Of a stretch of 42,788 bases of DNA, positions 24,926 to 32,681 are shown piece by piece. The DNA lies in the NCBI GenBank assembly GCA_905233845.1, contig CAJOFH010000022.1:1-42788 (forward strand), in the 5' to 3' direction. Under the pieces are notes generated by a model. The model had not been told where the DNA came from. It did not search any database and saw only the letters and a list, made by a program, of their open reading frames with translations. Positions within the stretch are counted from its first letter, which is position 1. Each line of letters begins with the position of its first letter. A program made the position numbers and the translations under genes. This DNA comes from an uncultured Muribaculaceae bacterium. GTDB lineage: Bacteria; Bacteroidota; Bacteroidia; Bacteroidales; Muribaculaceae.

Positions 24926-26407
24926 TCAGTAGTTGCGGGCGAAGACTACTCGGCATTTTGATGGCTTGCCAGTGAGCATATCTACGCCTTCTTCGGGCTC
25001 AGCATTTAATGGGATGCAGCGTATTGTCGCCTTGGTCTCCTCTTTGATGCGCTCTTCGGTCTCAGAGGTGCCGTCCCAGTGTGCAAGCACAAATCCACCT
25101 TTTTCAATCTGCTCTTTGAACTCCTCGTAAGTGTCGACCTTATAGGTCATGCTCTCGCGCAGATCATAGGCCTTCTTGAAGATGTTTGCCTGAATGTCAT
25201 CGAGAAGAGTCTTAACAGTCTCTTCAATGCCTTCGAGTTGGGCGCTTGATTTCTCAAGAGTGTCGCGGCGCATAACCTCGATTGTGCCGTTTGCCAGGTC
25301 GCGTGCACCAAGCACCAATCTCACAGGCACACCTTTTAACTCATAATCGGCAAATTTGAAGCCTGGGCGCTTGTTGTCGGCGTTATCATACTTAACCGAG
25401 ATGCCCATGTTGCGCAGATTTTCCACGATTGGGTTTACCTTGGCATTTATTTCATCGAGTTGCTCTTGATTCTTGTATATTGGAACAATAACTACTTGAA
25501 TGGGTGCCAACTTAGGAGGCAGTACCAGGCCATTGTCATCGCTATGAGTCATGATTAACGCTCCCATCAGTCGAGTAGAAACGCCCCATGATGTAGCCCA
25601 AACGAAGTCGAGCTGATTCTCTTTGTTGACAAACTTTACATCGAAAGCCTTGGCGAAGTTTTGTCCTAAGAAGTGTGAAGTGCCTGATTGCAAAGCCTTT
25701 CCATCTTGCATCATTGCCTCTATTGTGTAGGTCTCAAGTGCGCCCGCAAAACGTTCGTTTGCAGTCTTTACACCCTTGACTACAGGTACAGCCATAAATT
25801 TTTCGGCAAAATTGGAATAAACATTCAACATTCTGATGGCTTCTTCTTGAGCCTCTTCTTTAGTGGCGTGGGCTGTGTGACCCTCTTGCCACAGGAACTC
25901 GGCCGTGCGCAGGAACATACGAGTGCGCATCTCCCAACGGAACACGTTTGCCCATTGGTTGATAAGTAATGGCAAGTCGCGATAAGAGTTTATCCAGTTG
26001 CGATAGGTGTTCCATATGATTGTCTCGCTTGTGGGGCGTATGATAAGTTCCTCTTCAAGTCGTGCCTCCGGGTCTACGACCACTCCGTTGCCTTCAGGGT
26101 CGTTCTTGAGGCGGTAGTGGGTTACTACGGCACATTCCTTAGCAAAGCCTTCCACGTGGTCGGCCTCACGACTTAGGAATGATTTGGGAATGAGAAGAGG
26201 AAAATAGGCGTTCTGCACTCCAGTATCTTTAAACATCTTGTCGAGCTCGTGCTGCATCTTTTCCCAGATGGCATATCCGTATGGCTTGATAACCATGCAT
26301 CCACGTACGGCCGATTGCTCGGCGAGGTCGGCTTTAATAACAAGGTCGTTGTACCACTGTGAGTAGTTTACGCTTCTTTTTGTTAAGTCTTTAATTTCAA
26401 TTGCCAT
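24926..26407 (-). CDS. proS: Prolyl-tRNA synthetase (archaeal/eukaryotic type)
   Basis: A class II aminoacyl-tRNA synthetase of 493 residues charging tRNA-Pro. Class II motif 2 is [16 protein letters not shown] with [25 protein letters not shown]. The later [26 protein letters not shown] and the C-terminal anticodon-binding and extra domain (ending [10 protein letters not shown]) are those of the shorter archaeal/eukaryotic type used by Bacteroidota. No YbaK-like editing insertion is present. It is the last gene of the minus-strand group tsaB, DUF4290, rimM, proS, 57 bases after rimM. Confidence 0.95.
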   Translation of the reverse strand: MAIEIKDLTKRSVNYSQWYNDLVIKADLAEQSAVRGCMVIKPYGYAIWEKMQHELDKMFKDTGVQNAYFPLLIPKSFLSREADHVEGFAKECAVVTHYRLKNDPEGNGVVVDPEARLEEELIIRPTSETIIWNTYRNWINSYRDLPLLINQWANVFRWEMRTRMFLRTAEFLWQEGHTAHATKEEAQEEAIRMLNVYSNFAEKFMAVPVVKGVKTANERFAGALETYTIEAMMQDGKALQSGTSHFLGQNFAKAFDVKFVNKENQLDFVWATSWGVSTRLMGALIMTHSDDNGLVLPPKLAPIQVVIVPIYKNQEQLDEINAKVNPIVENLRNMGISVKYDNADNKRPGFKFADYELKGVPVRLVLGARDLANGTIEVMRRDTLEKSSAQLEGIEETVKTLLDDIQANIFKKAYDLRESMTYKVDTYEEFKEQIEKGGFVLAHWDGTSETEERIKEETKATIRCIPLNAEPEEGVDMLTGKPSKCRVVFARNY

Positions 26408-26464
26408 TTTACAGTGTGTAATTATTTGTGTTTCAAAAAATGAGTTTCAAAATAAAGAATTTAC

Positions 26465-26986
26465 TTATAGTTCTAACAAATCTTGCGGAATTGTTAAATG
26501 AATAACGCGATTGTCATTGTCAAACTTCTTAATAAAATTGTCGACTGCAGGAATCAGCACCTCCGATCCATCATCGAGAACAATGACAAAGAGCACATTG
26601 GCTGTTGCGTCGTCAATGTCGACAAGCTTGCCGTGAATATTGTCGTTGATTATCGCTTCATAGTTGATGAAGAAATCGACAGGCACTTCATCCTCGTCAA
26701 CACATTCTTCATATTCACGTCTGAGAATGAAGATGTCCTTGTTCACAAGAGTTGCAGCTTGTTGGTCGCTCGAGATGCCATCGATGGAGAGCAGTGCTGC
26801 TTGAGCCGATTTGTTCCTCATGGCACTGATGAAGAACGGAACGTAAATGCCATCAATGTCGCACACTATACATGTGCATTGTTTCACCACCTCAAGGGGT
26901 GCTGAGAAAGTGGCTGTCAGTTCTCCGCTTATTCCATGCGTTTTTAGGAACTTGCCAATGATGGTTATTTCGTCGCGAGTAATCAA
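26465..26986 (-). CDS. rimM: Ribosome maturation factor RimM
   Basis: RimM assists 30S subunit assembly and 16S rRNA processing through protein S19. The start is a TTG at 26986, four bases after the stop of the upstream DUF4290 gene, giving ITRDEITIIGKFLKTHGISGEL, which fits the family N-terminus. The longer in-frame ATG at 27052 would overlap the upstream gene and add a Lys/Arg-rich segment from its Lys codon tract in another frame. The protein then has 173-174 residues, normal for the family. GKLVDIDD and the PRC-like C-terminal half (VLFVIVLDDGSEVLIPAVDNFI) are present. Confidence 0.9.
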   Translation of the reverse strand: MITRDEITIIGKFLKTHGISGELTATFSAPLEVVKQCTCIVCDIDGIYVPFFISAMRNKSAQAALLSIDGISSDQQAATLVNKDIFILRREYEECVDEDEVPVDFFINYEAIINDNIHGKLVDIDDATANVLFVIVLDDGSEVLIPAVDNFIKKFDNDNRVIHLTIPQDLLEL

Positions 26987-26990
26987 GATG

Positions 26991-27587
26991 TTATTTTTTC
27001 TTTTTCTTCTTTGAGGTAGAAGATTGTTGCACCGGTGCAACCTTGAACTCATGTAAAGTGTGAGTCGCAGGATCGAGTTTTATCTGTCCTTTAGAAAAGA
27101 ATTCCAAGTCTTTAAAGATTTTAGCATCTTCTACGTCCTCGTTGTTGATTTGGTAGATAAGCTTCTTCATGTGATTGGCGATAAGCATCACAAGGGCGTC
27201 TTTCTCTTCACCCTCGGGGTACTCGCAAGCACGTTGAATCATCAGGTCCACGATCTTTCCATAGTGCCGCATTTTGATGGGCTCCAACTTGTATTTGACA
27301 GGAGCTGGCTTGGTGTCGAGATTTTCAGGTTTAATCACCTCGTAAGGGTAATCAACATCAAGTTTGAAGTCACTCATGATGGCCAAATGGTCCCAGAGTT
27401 TGTGCTTATAGTCCGCTTCCTGTTTCAGTTGTGGGAAGAGGTTGCTCATGGTGTTGATGATAGAGTAGGCGCACTTGTTGCGTTCCTCTCGGTCCTCGAT
27501 GGTGCAGCAATAGTCCACCATTTGTTGTATGTTTCTTCCATACTCTGGCAGTGCCAGTTTTTTGAGTTGTGAGTTATAGGTTAGCAT
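26991..27587 (-). CDS. DUF4290 domain protein
   Basis: A 198-residue cytoplasmic protein of unknown function, specific to Bacteroidota. LPEYGRNIQQMVDYCCTIEDREERNKCA (key parts LPEYGRNIQQMV and EDREERN) is the family signature. The C-terminus is a Lys tract. ATG 27587 is used because the -7 box TAACTTTG (complement of 27609-27616) lies between it and the upstream in-frame ATG at 27641. The gene lies directly before rimM, which suggests a link to translation or growth. Confidence 0.85.
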   Translation of the reverse strand: MLTYNSQLKKLALPEYGRNIQQMVDYCCTIEDREERNKCAYSIINTMSNLFPQLKQEADYKHKLWDHLAIMSDFKLDVDYPYEVIKPENLDTKPAPVKYKLEPIKMRHYGKIVDLMIQRACEYPEGEEKDALVMLIANHMKKLIYQINNEDVEDAKIFKDLEFFSKGQIKLDPATHTLHEFKVAPVQQSSTSKKKKKK

Positions 27588-27608
27588 ATAATTTTTTAAA
27601 TCAATGTG

Positions 27609-27616
27609 CAAAGTTA
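27609..27616 (-). promoter_or_regulatory. -7 promoter box for the DUF4290-rimM-proS group
   Basis: On the minus strand this is TAACTTTG. No TTTG is seen at the right distance upstream. The predicted start near 27602 leaves a leader of about 15 bases. It may add to read-through from tsaB. Confidence 0.45.
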
Positions 27617-27640
27617 TTAAATAATGGTGAGAAAAAAGCA

Positions 27641-28423
27641 TTATAGCACTTTTTTCTTTGGCACGGTAGCTTGGAAGTCTTTCAAATAGAGTGGGGTGGA
27701 GTAGGCTACGTCAATGAAATGGTTTTCTCTGAATGCTTTTTCTGAGAGAGCAAGCATCTCAACCGCAACGGGCTTTATGCCAGGTAGAAAATGTGTATTA
27801 TGAATCGTGAAACGTGAACGTGAAACGGTCCTCTCGTTCTGCTGCGAGTTGAGAGTCGTCATTTCCTCATCATACCTTCCACCTTCCACCTTCCTCTCAA
27901 TGATATCGCGTGCTTTATCTGATCCGTTGCCCATGAAAACCAAGTAATTGCTCTCAAGCAAGTCGCCGAATGAGTTCTCGTCGAGAATCATGGGTTGTGG
28001 CTCCATAATTGCTTCGAGAGCATTGTTATAGACTGCAGTGTAGACCTCCATGCGACGGGCATCTATCATGGGGACAAAGAGCACGTCATCGTCGAAGAAC
28101 TCCTGAAACATTGCTGTGACAGTGAGCAGTTGCAGTGTGTTCACGCCAATCAATGGGATGTCCAAGCCAAAGGCGAGTCCTTTGGCTTGTGAGAGACCTA
28201 TGCGCAGTCCAGTATAAGAGCCGGGTCCAATGCTCACGGCTATGGCATCAAGCTTCATATCTTTACGCTTGGCTGTGTTGAGCATGTCGTCGATGAACTG
28301 GCTCAGCAGTGTGGCATGAGTTTGACCATCATAGTTCTCGTGATGGTCAACTATTTGACCGTCACTGCCTAATGCTACCGAACATACGCTGGTGGAGGTT
28401 TCTATATTCAATATGTTTGCCAT
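27641..28423 (-). CDS. tsaB: tRNA threonylcarbamoyladenosine protein TsaB, with inserted segment
   Basis: TsaB (YeaZ) is the partner of TsaD in making t6A37 of ANN-decoding tRNAs. MANILNIETSTSVCSVAL is the family start, and SIGPGSYTGLRIGLSQAKGLAF is the core motif. The C-terminus KDFQATVPKKKVL is typical for Bacteroidales. ATG 28423 is used; the longer ORF from 28480 crosses the promoter. Between GNGSDKARDIIE and HFLPGIKPVAVEM, about 30 extra residues occur (including VEGGRYDEEM and QQNERTVSRSRFT). They are encoded by low-complexity DNA resembling intergenic spacer repeats. The insertion is in frame, so the protein may still work. Confidence 0.9.
   Translation of the reverse strand: MANILNIETSTSVCSVALGSDGQIVDHHENYDGQTHATLLSQFIDDMLNTAKRKDMKLDAIAVSIGPGSYTGLRIGLSQAKGLAFGLDIPLIGVNTLQLLTVTAMFQEFFDDDVLFVPMIDARRMEVYTAVYNNALEAIMEPQPMILDENSFGDLLESNYLVFMGNGSDKARDIIERKVEGGRYDEEMTTLNSQQNERTVSRSRFTIHNTHFLPGIKPVAVEMLALSEKAFRENHFIDVAYSTPLYLKDFQATVPKKKVL
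27795..27897 (-). repeat. Low-complexity spacer-like repeats inside tsaB
   Basis: On the minus strand this stretch has GGAAGGTGGAAGGTGG and later TTTCACGTTCACGTTTCACG followed by ATTCATAAT, tandem motifs like those in the intergenic stretch at 29491. They lie in frame and are translated. Confidence 0.55.
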
Positions 28424-28441
28424 AGTTTCTAAATTGTGGGA

Positions 28442-28449
28442 CAAAATTA
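28442..28449 (-). promoter_or_regulatory. -7 promoter box for tsaB
   Basis: The minus strand reads TAATTTTG, a TAnnTTTG match, with an ATTG about 19 bases upstream. The transcript would start near 28435, about 12 bases before ATG 28423. Confidence 0.5.
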
Positions 28450-28584
28450 CAAAAAAAACATGTTCAGGCAATGAATGCACAAAATAAAATGTTATTAATG
28501 ACGCAAAAGTATGATTAAGAAAAAGAAAAAATGGTTGTTAATAAATAGTGTGATTGTGGTGTGGGGTAAATGGAAAAAAATGAT

Positions 28585-28592
28585 TATATTTG
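28585..28592 (+). promoter_or_regulatory. -7 promoter box for yicC
   Basis: TATATTTG matches TAnnTTTG. No TTTG is found 19-21 bases upstream. A transcript starting near 28599 excludes the ATG at 28570 and supports translation from 28615. Confidence 0.5.
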
Positions 28593-28614
28593 CAGTAAAA
28601 TAAGAAATGGAGTT

Positions 28615-29490
28615 ATGATACAATCAATGACAGGATTTGGCAAGGGAGTGCTTGTTGCCAATAACAAGAAGCTCACTGCCGAGATAAAATCGCTGAACAG
28701 CAAGCAGATGGACCTGCAAGTAAAAGTGCCACTCGTTTATCGCGAGCTGGAACTCGAACTGCGCAACATGGTGACTAAGGAACTGGGCCGTGGCAAGGTG
28801 GACGTGTATGTCAGTAGCGAGTCGATTGACTCAGCTGGCGCTTCCCAACTCAATGTTGAGATGCTTCGCAGCTACAAGACTCAGGTAGAGAATGTGTCGC
28901 GTGAGTTGGGACTTGCTGAGCCGTCGGATTGGTACTCGACGTTGCTTCGCATGCCCGACGTGTTCAAGCAGGACTTGAACGAGGCAGTAGCCCAAGAAGA
29001 GCTTGACGGCGTGCGCGAGGTAGTACGCCAGGCGCTACAAGCCACAGTGGAGTTCCGCAAACAAGAGGGCGAAAAGCTTTCTAACTTCTTCAAGGAAAAG
29101 ATTGCAGCCATCCAACAGTTGCTTAATGATATAGATCAATACGAGAGCACTCGCACCGAGAAGATTAAGGGCCGTCTCATCGAGCAACTTGAACAGCTCG
29201 AGAAAGTGGACTATGACAAGAATCGACTTGAGCAGGAGCTAATTTTCTACATCGAGAAGCTCGACATCACCGAGGAGAAGATTCGTCTGCAAAACCACCT
29301 CAACTACTTTATAGAAACTCTTGATTGCGCTGAACGTCAAGGAAAGAAGCTTGGTTTTATTTGTCAGGAGATGGGCCGTGAGATTAATACTACTGGTTCA
29401 AAGTCTAACCATGCCGAGATGCAGAAGATTGTAGTGGAGATGAAAGACCATTTAGAGCAGATAAAAGAGCAGGTGCTGAATGTGCTTTAA
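28615..29490 (+). CDS. yicC: YicC-family endoribonuclease
   Basis: A 291-residue protein. MIQSMTGFGKGVL is the standard YicC start, and SKSNHAEMQKIVVEMKDHLEQIKEQVLNVL (key part EMQKIVVEMKDHLEQIKEQ) is the standard end (DUF1732). Members of this family have been described as endoribonucleases acting in RNA turnover. NHLNYFIETLDCAERQGKKLGFICQEMGRE contains the likely active region. ATG 28615 is chosen over 28570, which lies upstream of the -7 box. The gene is followed by gmk, the order seen in many bacteria. Confidence 0.92.
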   Translation: MIQSMTGFGKGVLVANNKKLTAEIKSLNSKQMDLQVKVPLVYRELELELRNMVTKELGRGKVDVYVSSESIDSAGASQLNVEMLRSYKTQVENVSRELGLAEPSDWYSTLLRMPDVFKQDLNEAVAQEELDGVREVVRQALQATVEFRKQEGEKLSNFFKEKIAAIQQLLNDIDQYESTRTEKIKGRLIEQLEQLEKVDYDKNRLEQELIFYIEKLDITEEKIRLQNHLNYFIETLDCAERQGKKLGFICQEMGREINTTGSKSNHAEMQKIVVEMKDHLEQIKEQVLNVL

Positions 29491-29548
29491 CAATGCATAA
29501 TGCACAATGCACAATGCTCAATGTTCAATGCTCAATGTTCAATACACT
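29491..29548. repeat. Tandem spacer repeat between yicC and gmk
   Basis: Imperfect repeats of the 7-8 base unit (C)AATGCACAATGCTCAATGTT run from just after the yicC stop. Similar low-complexity spacers occur in Bacteroidales genomes. The rest of the 126-base gap contains ACTTCCTACTTCCT and no gene. Confidence 0.7.
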
Positions 29549-29616
29549 AAACAGTAAATACTTAATACTTAGGACAAGAGGACGCACTTCCTACTTCCTC
29601 CTTAATTAACAAGAAT

Positions 29617-30192
29617 ATGGGAAAAGGTAAATTGATAGTAATTTCGGCGCCGTCGGGGACGGGTAAGTCGACGATAATTGGCGAGCTGATGAAGGATGAG
29701 TCACTAAAGCTCGAGTTCTCCATCTCGGCAACCACGCGTCCGCCACGTGGCACAGAGCAGCATGGAGTGGAATACTACTTCTTGTCGCTCGACGATTTCA
29801 GACAACGAATTGAGCGTGACGAGTTTGCCGAGTATCACGAGGTGTACGAGGGTCGCTACTATGGAACTCTAAAGAGCGAAATCAAGCGAATCACCAGCAA
29901 GGGCAACAACGTTGTTCTTGACCTCGATGTCTTGGGTGGCATCGACGTGAAGAAGATATATGGCAAGAAAGCTCTGGCATTGTTTATATCCCCTCCTTCT
30001 ATCGAGACCTTGCGCCAGCGTTTGTTGTCTCGTGGCACCGATAGCATTGAGGACATCAACAACCGTGTTGACCGCGCCGCTTACGAGCTGTCGTTCGCCG
30101 ACCAATATGACTGCTGCGTGGTGAACGATGTTCTTGATGATGCAGTTGCTCAAACCAGAGAGATAATTACTAATTTCATCAAAGGGAAATGA
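29617..30192 (+). CDS. gmk: Guanylate kinase
   Basis: Converts GMP to GDP with ATP. The 191-residue protein has the P-loop SAPSGTGKST (residues 10-19), the GMP-binding region SATTRPPRGTEQHGVEYYF, and the later EVYEGRYYGT and LDLDVLGG. The length is normal. Its stop overlaps the nadD start (ATGA), so the two are translationally coupled. Confidence 0.96.
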   Translation: MGKGKLIVISAPSGTGKSTIIGELMKDESLKLEFSISATTRPPRGTEQHGVEYYFLSLDDFRQRIERDEFAEYHEVYEGRYYGTLKSEIKRITSKGNNVVLDLDVLGGIDVKKIYGKKALALFISPPSIETLRQRLLSRGTDSIEDINNRVDRAAYELSFADQYDCCVVNDVLDDAVAQTREIITNFIKGK

Positions 30193-30773
30193 AAAAAATA
30201 GGCATCTTTGGCGGTTCTTTCAACCCCATCCACGTGGGGCATGCACTCATTGCCAGCCATATAGTTGAGAACAGCGAGCTTGATACACTATGGCTGATGG
30301 TGTCGCCTCAGAACCCTTTGAAAGAGAATAGGGAACTTGCCAGCGACTATCACCGCTTGCGCATGACTGAACTGGTGTCGCGCCGCTTGGAGAACGTCAT
30401 CACTTCGGCATTTGAGTTTGACTTGCCTAAACCTTCCTATACTATCGACACCCTCAACGCTTTACAATCGAAGTTCCCTGACGACGAATTCTACTTGGTG
30501 ATAGGAGCCGATAACTGGTGCGTCTTTGACCGCTGGAAGGCTGGAGAAGAAATAATCTCTAAATATCACATCTTGATATATCCTCGTCACGGATACGAGA
30601 TATTGATTCCAGAGAAATATCAAGATAGGGTAGCTGTGGTAGCGGCTCCACTCATAGAGATATCCTCTACACAGATCAGAGAGCGCCTGGCGCAGATGAA
30701 GAGCGTGAGTTTCTACGTTCCCGAGGCCGTCGAGAAATATATTGTTGAGAACAAACTATACATGAAACTATAA
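30189..30773 (+). CDS. nadD: Nicotinate-nucleotide adenylyltransferase
   Basis: NadD adenylates nicotinate mononucleotide to deamido-NAD in NAD synthesis. The 194-residue protein has GGSFNPIHVGHA (HxGH, residues 8-19) and ISSTQIRERL near the C-terminus. The start overlaps the gmk stop by four bases, and the next gene follows after three bases. Confidence 0.95.
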   Translation: MKKIGIFGGSFNPIHVGHALIASHIVENSELDTLWLMVSPQNPLKENRELASDYHRLRMTELVSRRLENVITSAFEFDLPKPSYTIDTLNALQSKFPDDEFYLVIGADNWCVFDRWKAGEEIISKYHILIYPRHGYEILIPEKYQDRVAVVAAPLIEISSTQIRERLAQMKSVSFYVPEAVEKYIVENKLYMKL

Positions 30774-30776
30774 GAT

Positions 30777-31304
30777 ATGGAAAACGACAAACTATCCCCC
30801 ACAAGTTTGGCTTTCATTGCACTCGCTAATGAATACTGCCAGTTAGTTGAGAACAGCGCCGATCATGGACGTGAGAATATGGTTGTATCGTTGCTTAAAC
30901 TCTTGCCGCGCATCTATATCACTGTGGTTGACTTGGAGCCCAGCCTTGAGTATTTCGACTCATTCATCAGTCAGTCGCTCGACGAACCAGCCTATGATGT
31001 GGTTAGAAGCAACCTCAGTGCCTTGATGGGCGAGGATGATGTGTATCTTGAGGTTTTCGTTGAGGATATGAAATATAGTGAAACCCCAATAGCCACCTCA
31101 ATTTCAGAGAATCTTGCTGACCTGTATCAAGAGTTCTACAACTTGGTTGCGTCGCTTCGAGACCTCAACACCGAGGAGCAACGAGAAATTCTCGGGATGT
31201 GCAAAGAGAACTTTGTGGAGTACTGGGGTCAGACCCTTTGCAATGTCCTCCGCGCTCTACATTCATTGAGCGTAACCCATCGAGATTATTATGAAAACTT
31301 TTAA
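30777..31304 (+). CDS. DUF5063 domain protein
   Basis: A 175-residue acidic, helical cytoplasmic protein of unknown function found in Bacteroidota. I recognise the family from SPTSLAFIALANEYCQLVEN and ENLADLYQEFYNLVASLRD. There is no signal peptide or catalytic motif. It is tightly packed between nadD and the aminopeptidase gene, so it is probably part of the gmk operon. Confidence 0.78.
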   Translation: MENDKLSPTSLAFIALANEYCQLVENSADHGRENMVVSLLKLLPRIYITVVDLEPSLEYFDSFISQSLDEPAYDVVRSNLSALMGEDDVYLEVFVEDMKYSETPIATSISENLADLYQEFYNLVASLRDLNTEEQREILGMCKENFVEYWGQTLCNVLRALHSLSVTHRDYYENF

Positions 31305-31310
31305 CACTTT

Positions 31311-32609
31311 ATGATAATGAAAAGTAAATATATTGACTCGCTACTGAAATTCATGGACAATAGTCCGTGCAACTTCCTTGCCGTAGATACGATGAAGAAA
31401 ATTCTTGCTGACAACGGCTTCAAAGAGAAATCACTCAAAGAGAAGATGACAGCCAAGGCTGGTGAGAAATTCTTCTTTACAAAGAATGACTCGGCGATTT
31501 TTGCTGTGAAAGTAGGTAAAAAGCCCATTAAGGATACAGGCTATAAGATTGTTGCTGCTCACAGTGATTCCCCTTGCTTCCGCATCAAGCCTCATGCCGA
31601 GATGCGATGTGACGGCTGCATCGTAAAGCTTAACACCGAGGTTTATGGCGGTCCGATTCTCTATACATGGTTTGACCGTCCTCTGTCAATTGCAGGACGT
31701 GTGATTCTCAAAGGAGACAGTCCCCTAAATGTTGTGTCACGCAACATCAAGATTGACCGCCCATTGATGCAGATTTCGCACCTTGCTATTCACTTCAATC
31801 GTGCTGTGAACGAGGGTAATCCCTTGTCAAAGCAAAAAGACATGCTTCCAATTATCGCAATGGTGAACAATGATTTTGAGACAGGAAATATGCTGCTCAA
31901 CCTTGTGGCACAAGAACTTGGAGTGACTATTGACGAGATTCTTGACTTTGACTTGTTGCTCTACGACACCACTCCTGCATGCACCTTCGGCTTGAACAAC
32001 GAGTTTATATCGTCGGGACGACTCGATGACTTGAGTATGGCTCATGCGGCTATAACTGCTATTACCGAGGCAACCGATGAAGATAGCACTTGCATTGCAG
32101 CCATTTTTGATAACGAGGAGACTGGTAGTGGCACTAAGCAGGGCGCTGGCTCTCCTGTGCTTGCCAATGTTCTACAGCGAATGGCTGAGAGTCAGGGCTG
32201 TAACTTTGATGAATACTGCATTGCTTTGCAGAAGACCTTCCTTGTCAGCGCCGATAATGCTCATGCACATCATCCCAACTATAGCGAGAAATATGACCCT
32301 ACCAATCATCCCACTATGGGTGGTGGACCTTGCATCAAGATAAACGCAAACTGCAAGTATATGAGCGATGCCCACTCGGCAGCTATCTTCAAGAACTTGT
32401 GCGACGCTGCTGGCTCGCCATGCCAGTACTTCGTCAATCACAGCGATGTGGCTGGTGGTTCCACTCTGGGCAATATCTTGACTGGACAAATTGACATTGA
32501 GGGGGTTGATGTGGGCAATCCGTTGCTGGCTATGCACTCTGCTCGTGAGACTGCTTCATGCGATGACCATGTGAATATGATAAAGGTGTTTAAAGCCTTC
32601 TTCAGCTAA
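31311..32609 (+). CDS. M18-family aminopeptidase
   Basis: A 432-residue cytoplasmic metallopeptidase of the aspartyl aminopeptidase type. Metal ligands can be placed at AAHSDSPCFRIKP (His), SGRLDDLSM (Asp), FDNEETGS (the Glu pair), VSADNAHAHHPNY (Asp) and FVNHSDVAGGST (His). The family removes N-terminal, often acidic, residues. ATG 31311 or ATG 31317 could be the start. It lies six bases after the DUF5063 stop. A separate promoter then starts the next gene. Confidence 0.9.
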   Translation: MIMKSKYIDSLLKFMDNSPCNFLAVDTMKKILADNGFKEKSLKEKMTAKAGEKFFFTKNDSAIFAVKVGKKPIKDTGYKIVAAHSDSPCFRIKPHAEMRCDGCIVKLNTEVYGGPILYTWFDRPLSIAGRVILKGDSPLNVVSRNIKIDRPLMQISHLAIHFNRAVNEGNPLSKQKDMLPIIAMVNNDFETGNMLLNLVAQELGVTIDEILDFDLLLYDTTPACTFGLNNEFISSGRLDDLSMAHAAITAITEATDEDSTCIAAIFDNEETGSGTKQGAGSPVLANVLQRMAESQGCNFDEYCIALQKTFLVSADNAHAHHPNYSEKYDPTNHPTMGGGPCIKINANCKYMSDAHSAAIFKNLCDAAGSPCQYFVNHSDVAGGSTLGNILTGQIDIEGVDVGNPLLAMHSARETASCDDHVNMIKVFKAFFS

Positions 32610-32613
32610 TTGA

Positions 32614-32645
32614 TTTGCGTGGTTGTAAAAAATATGCTATCTTTG
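32614..32645 (+). promoter_or_regulatory. Promoter for the phosphohexomutase gene
   Basis: TTTG (32614-32617), a 20-base spacer and TATCTTTG (32638-32645) match the Bacteroidota consensus completely. The start is expected near 32652, about 30 bases before ATG 32682. Confidence 0.75.
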
Positions 32646-32681
32646 TGAGATAAAAAATAAACTTTTAAATACCAACATATT

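Noticed and set aside
27641-28480. Longer start of tsaB at 28480
   Set aside because: It would place the start upstream of the -7 box and add residues unlike the family; MANILNIETST at 28423 is the natural start.
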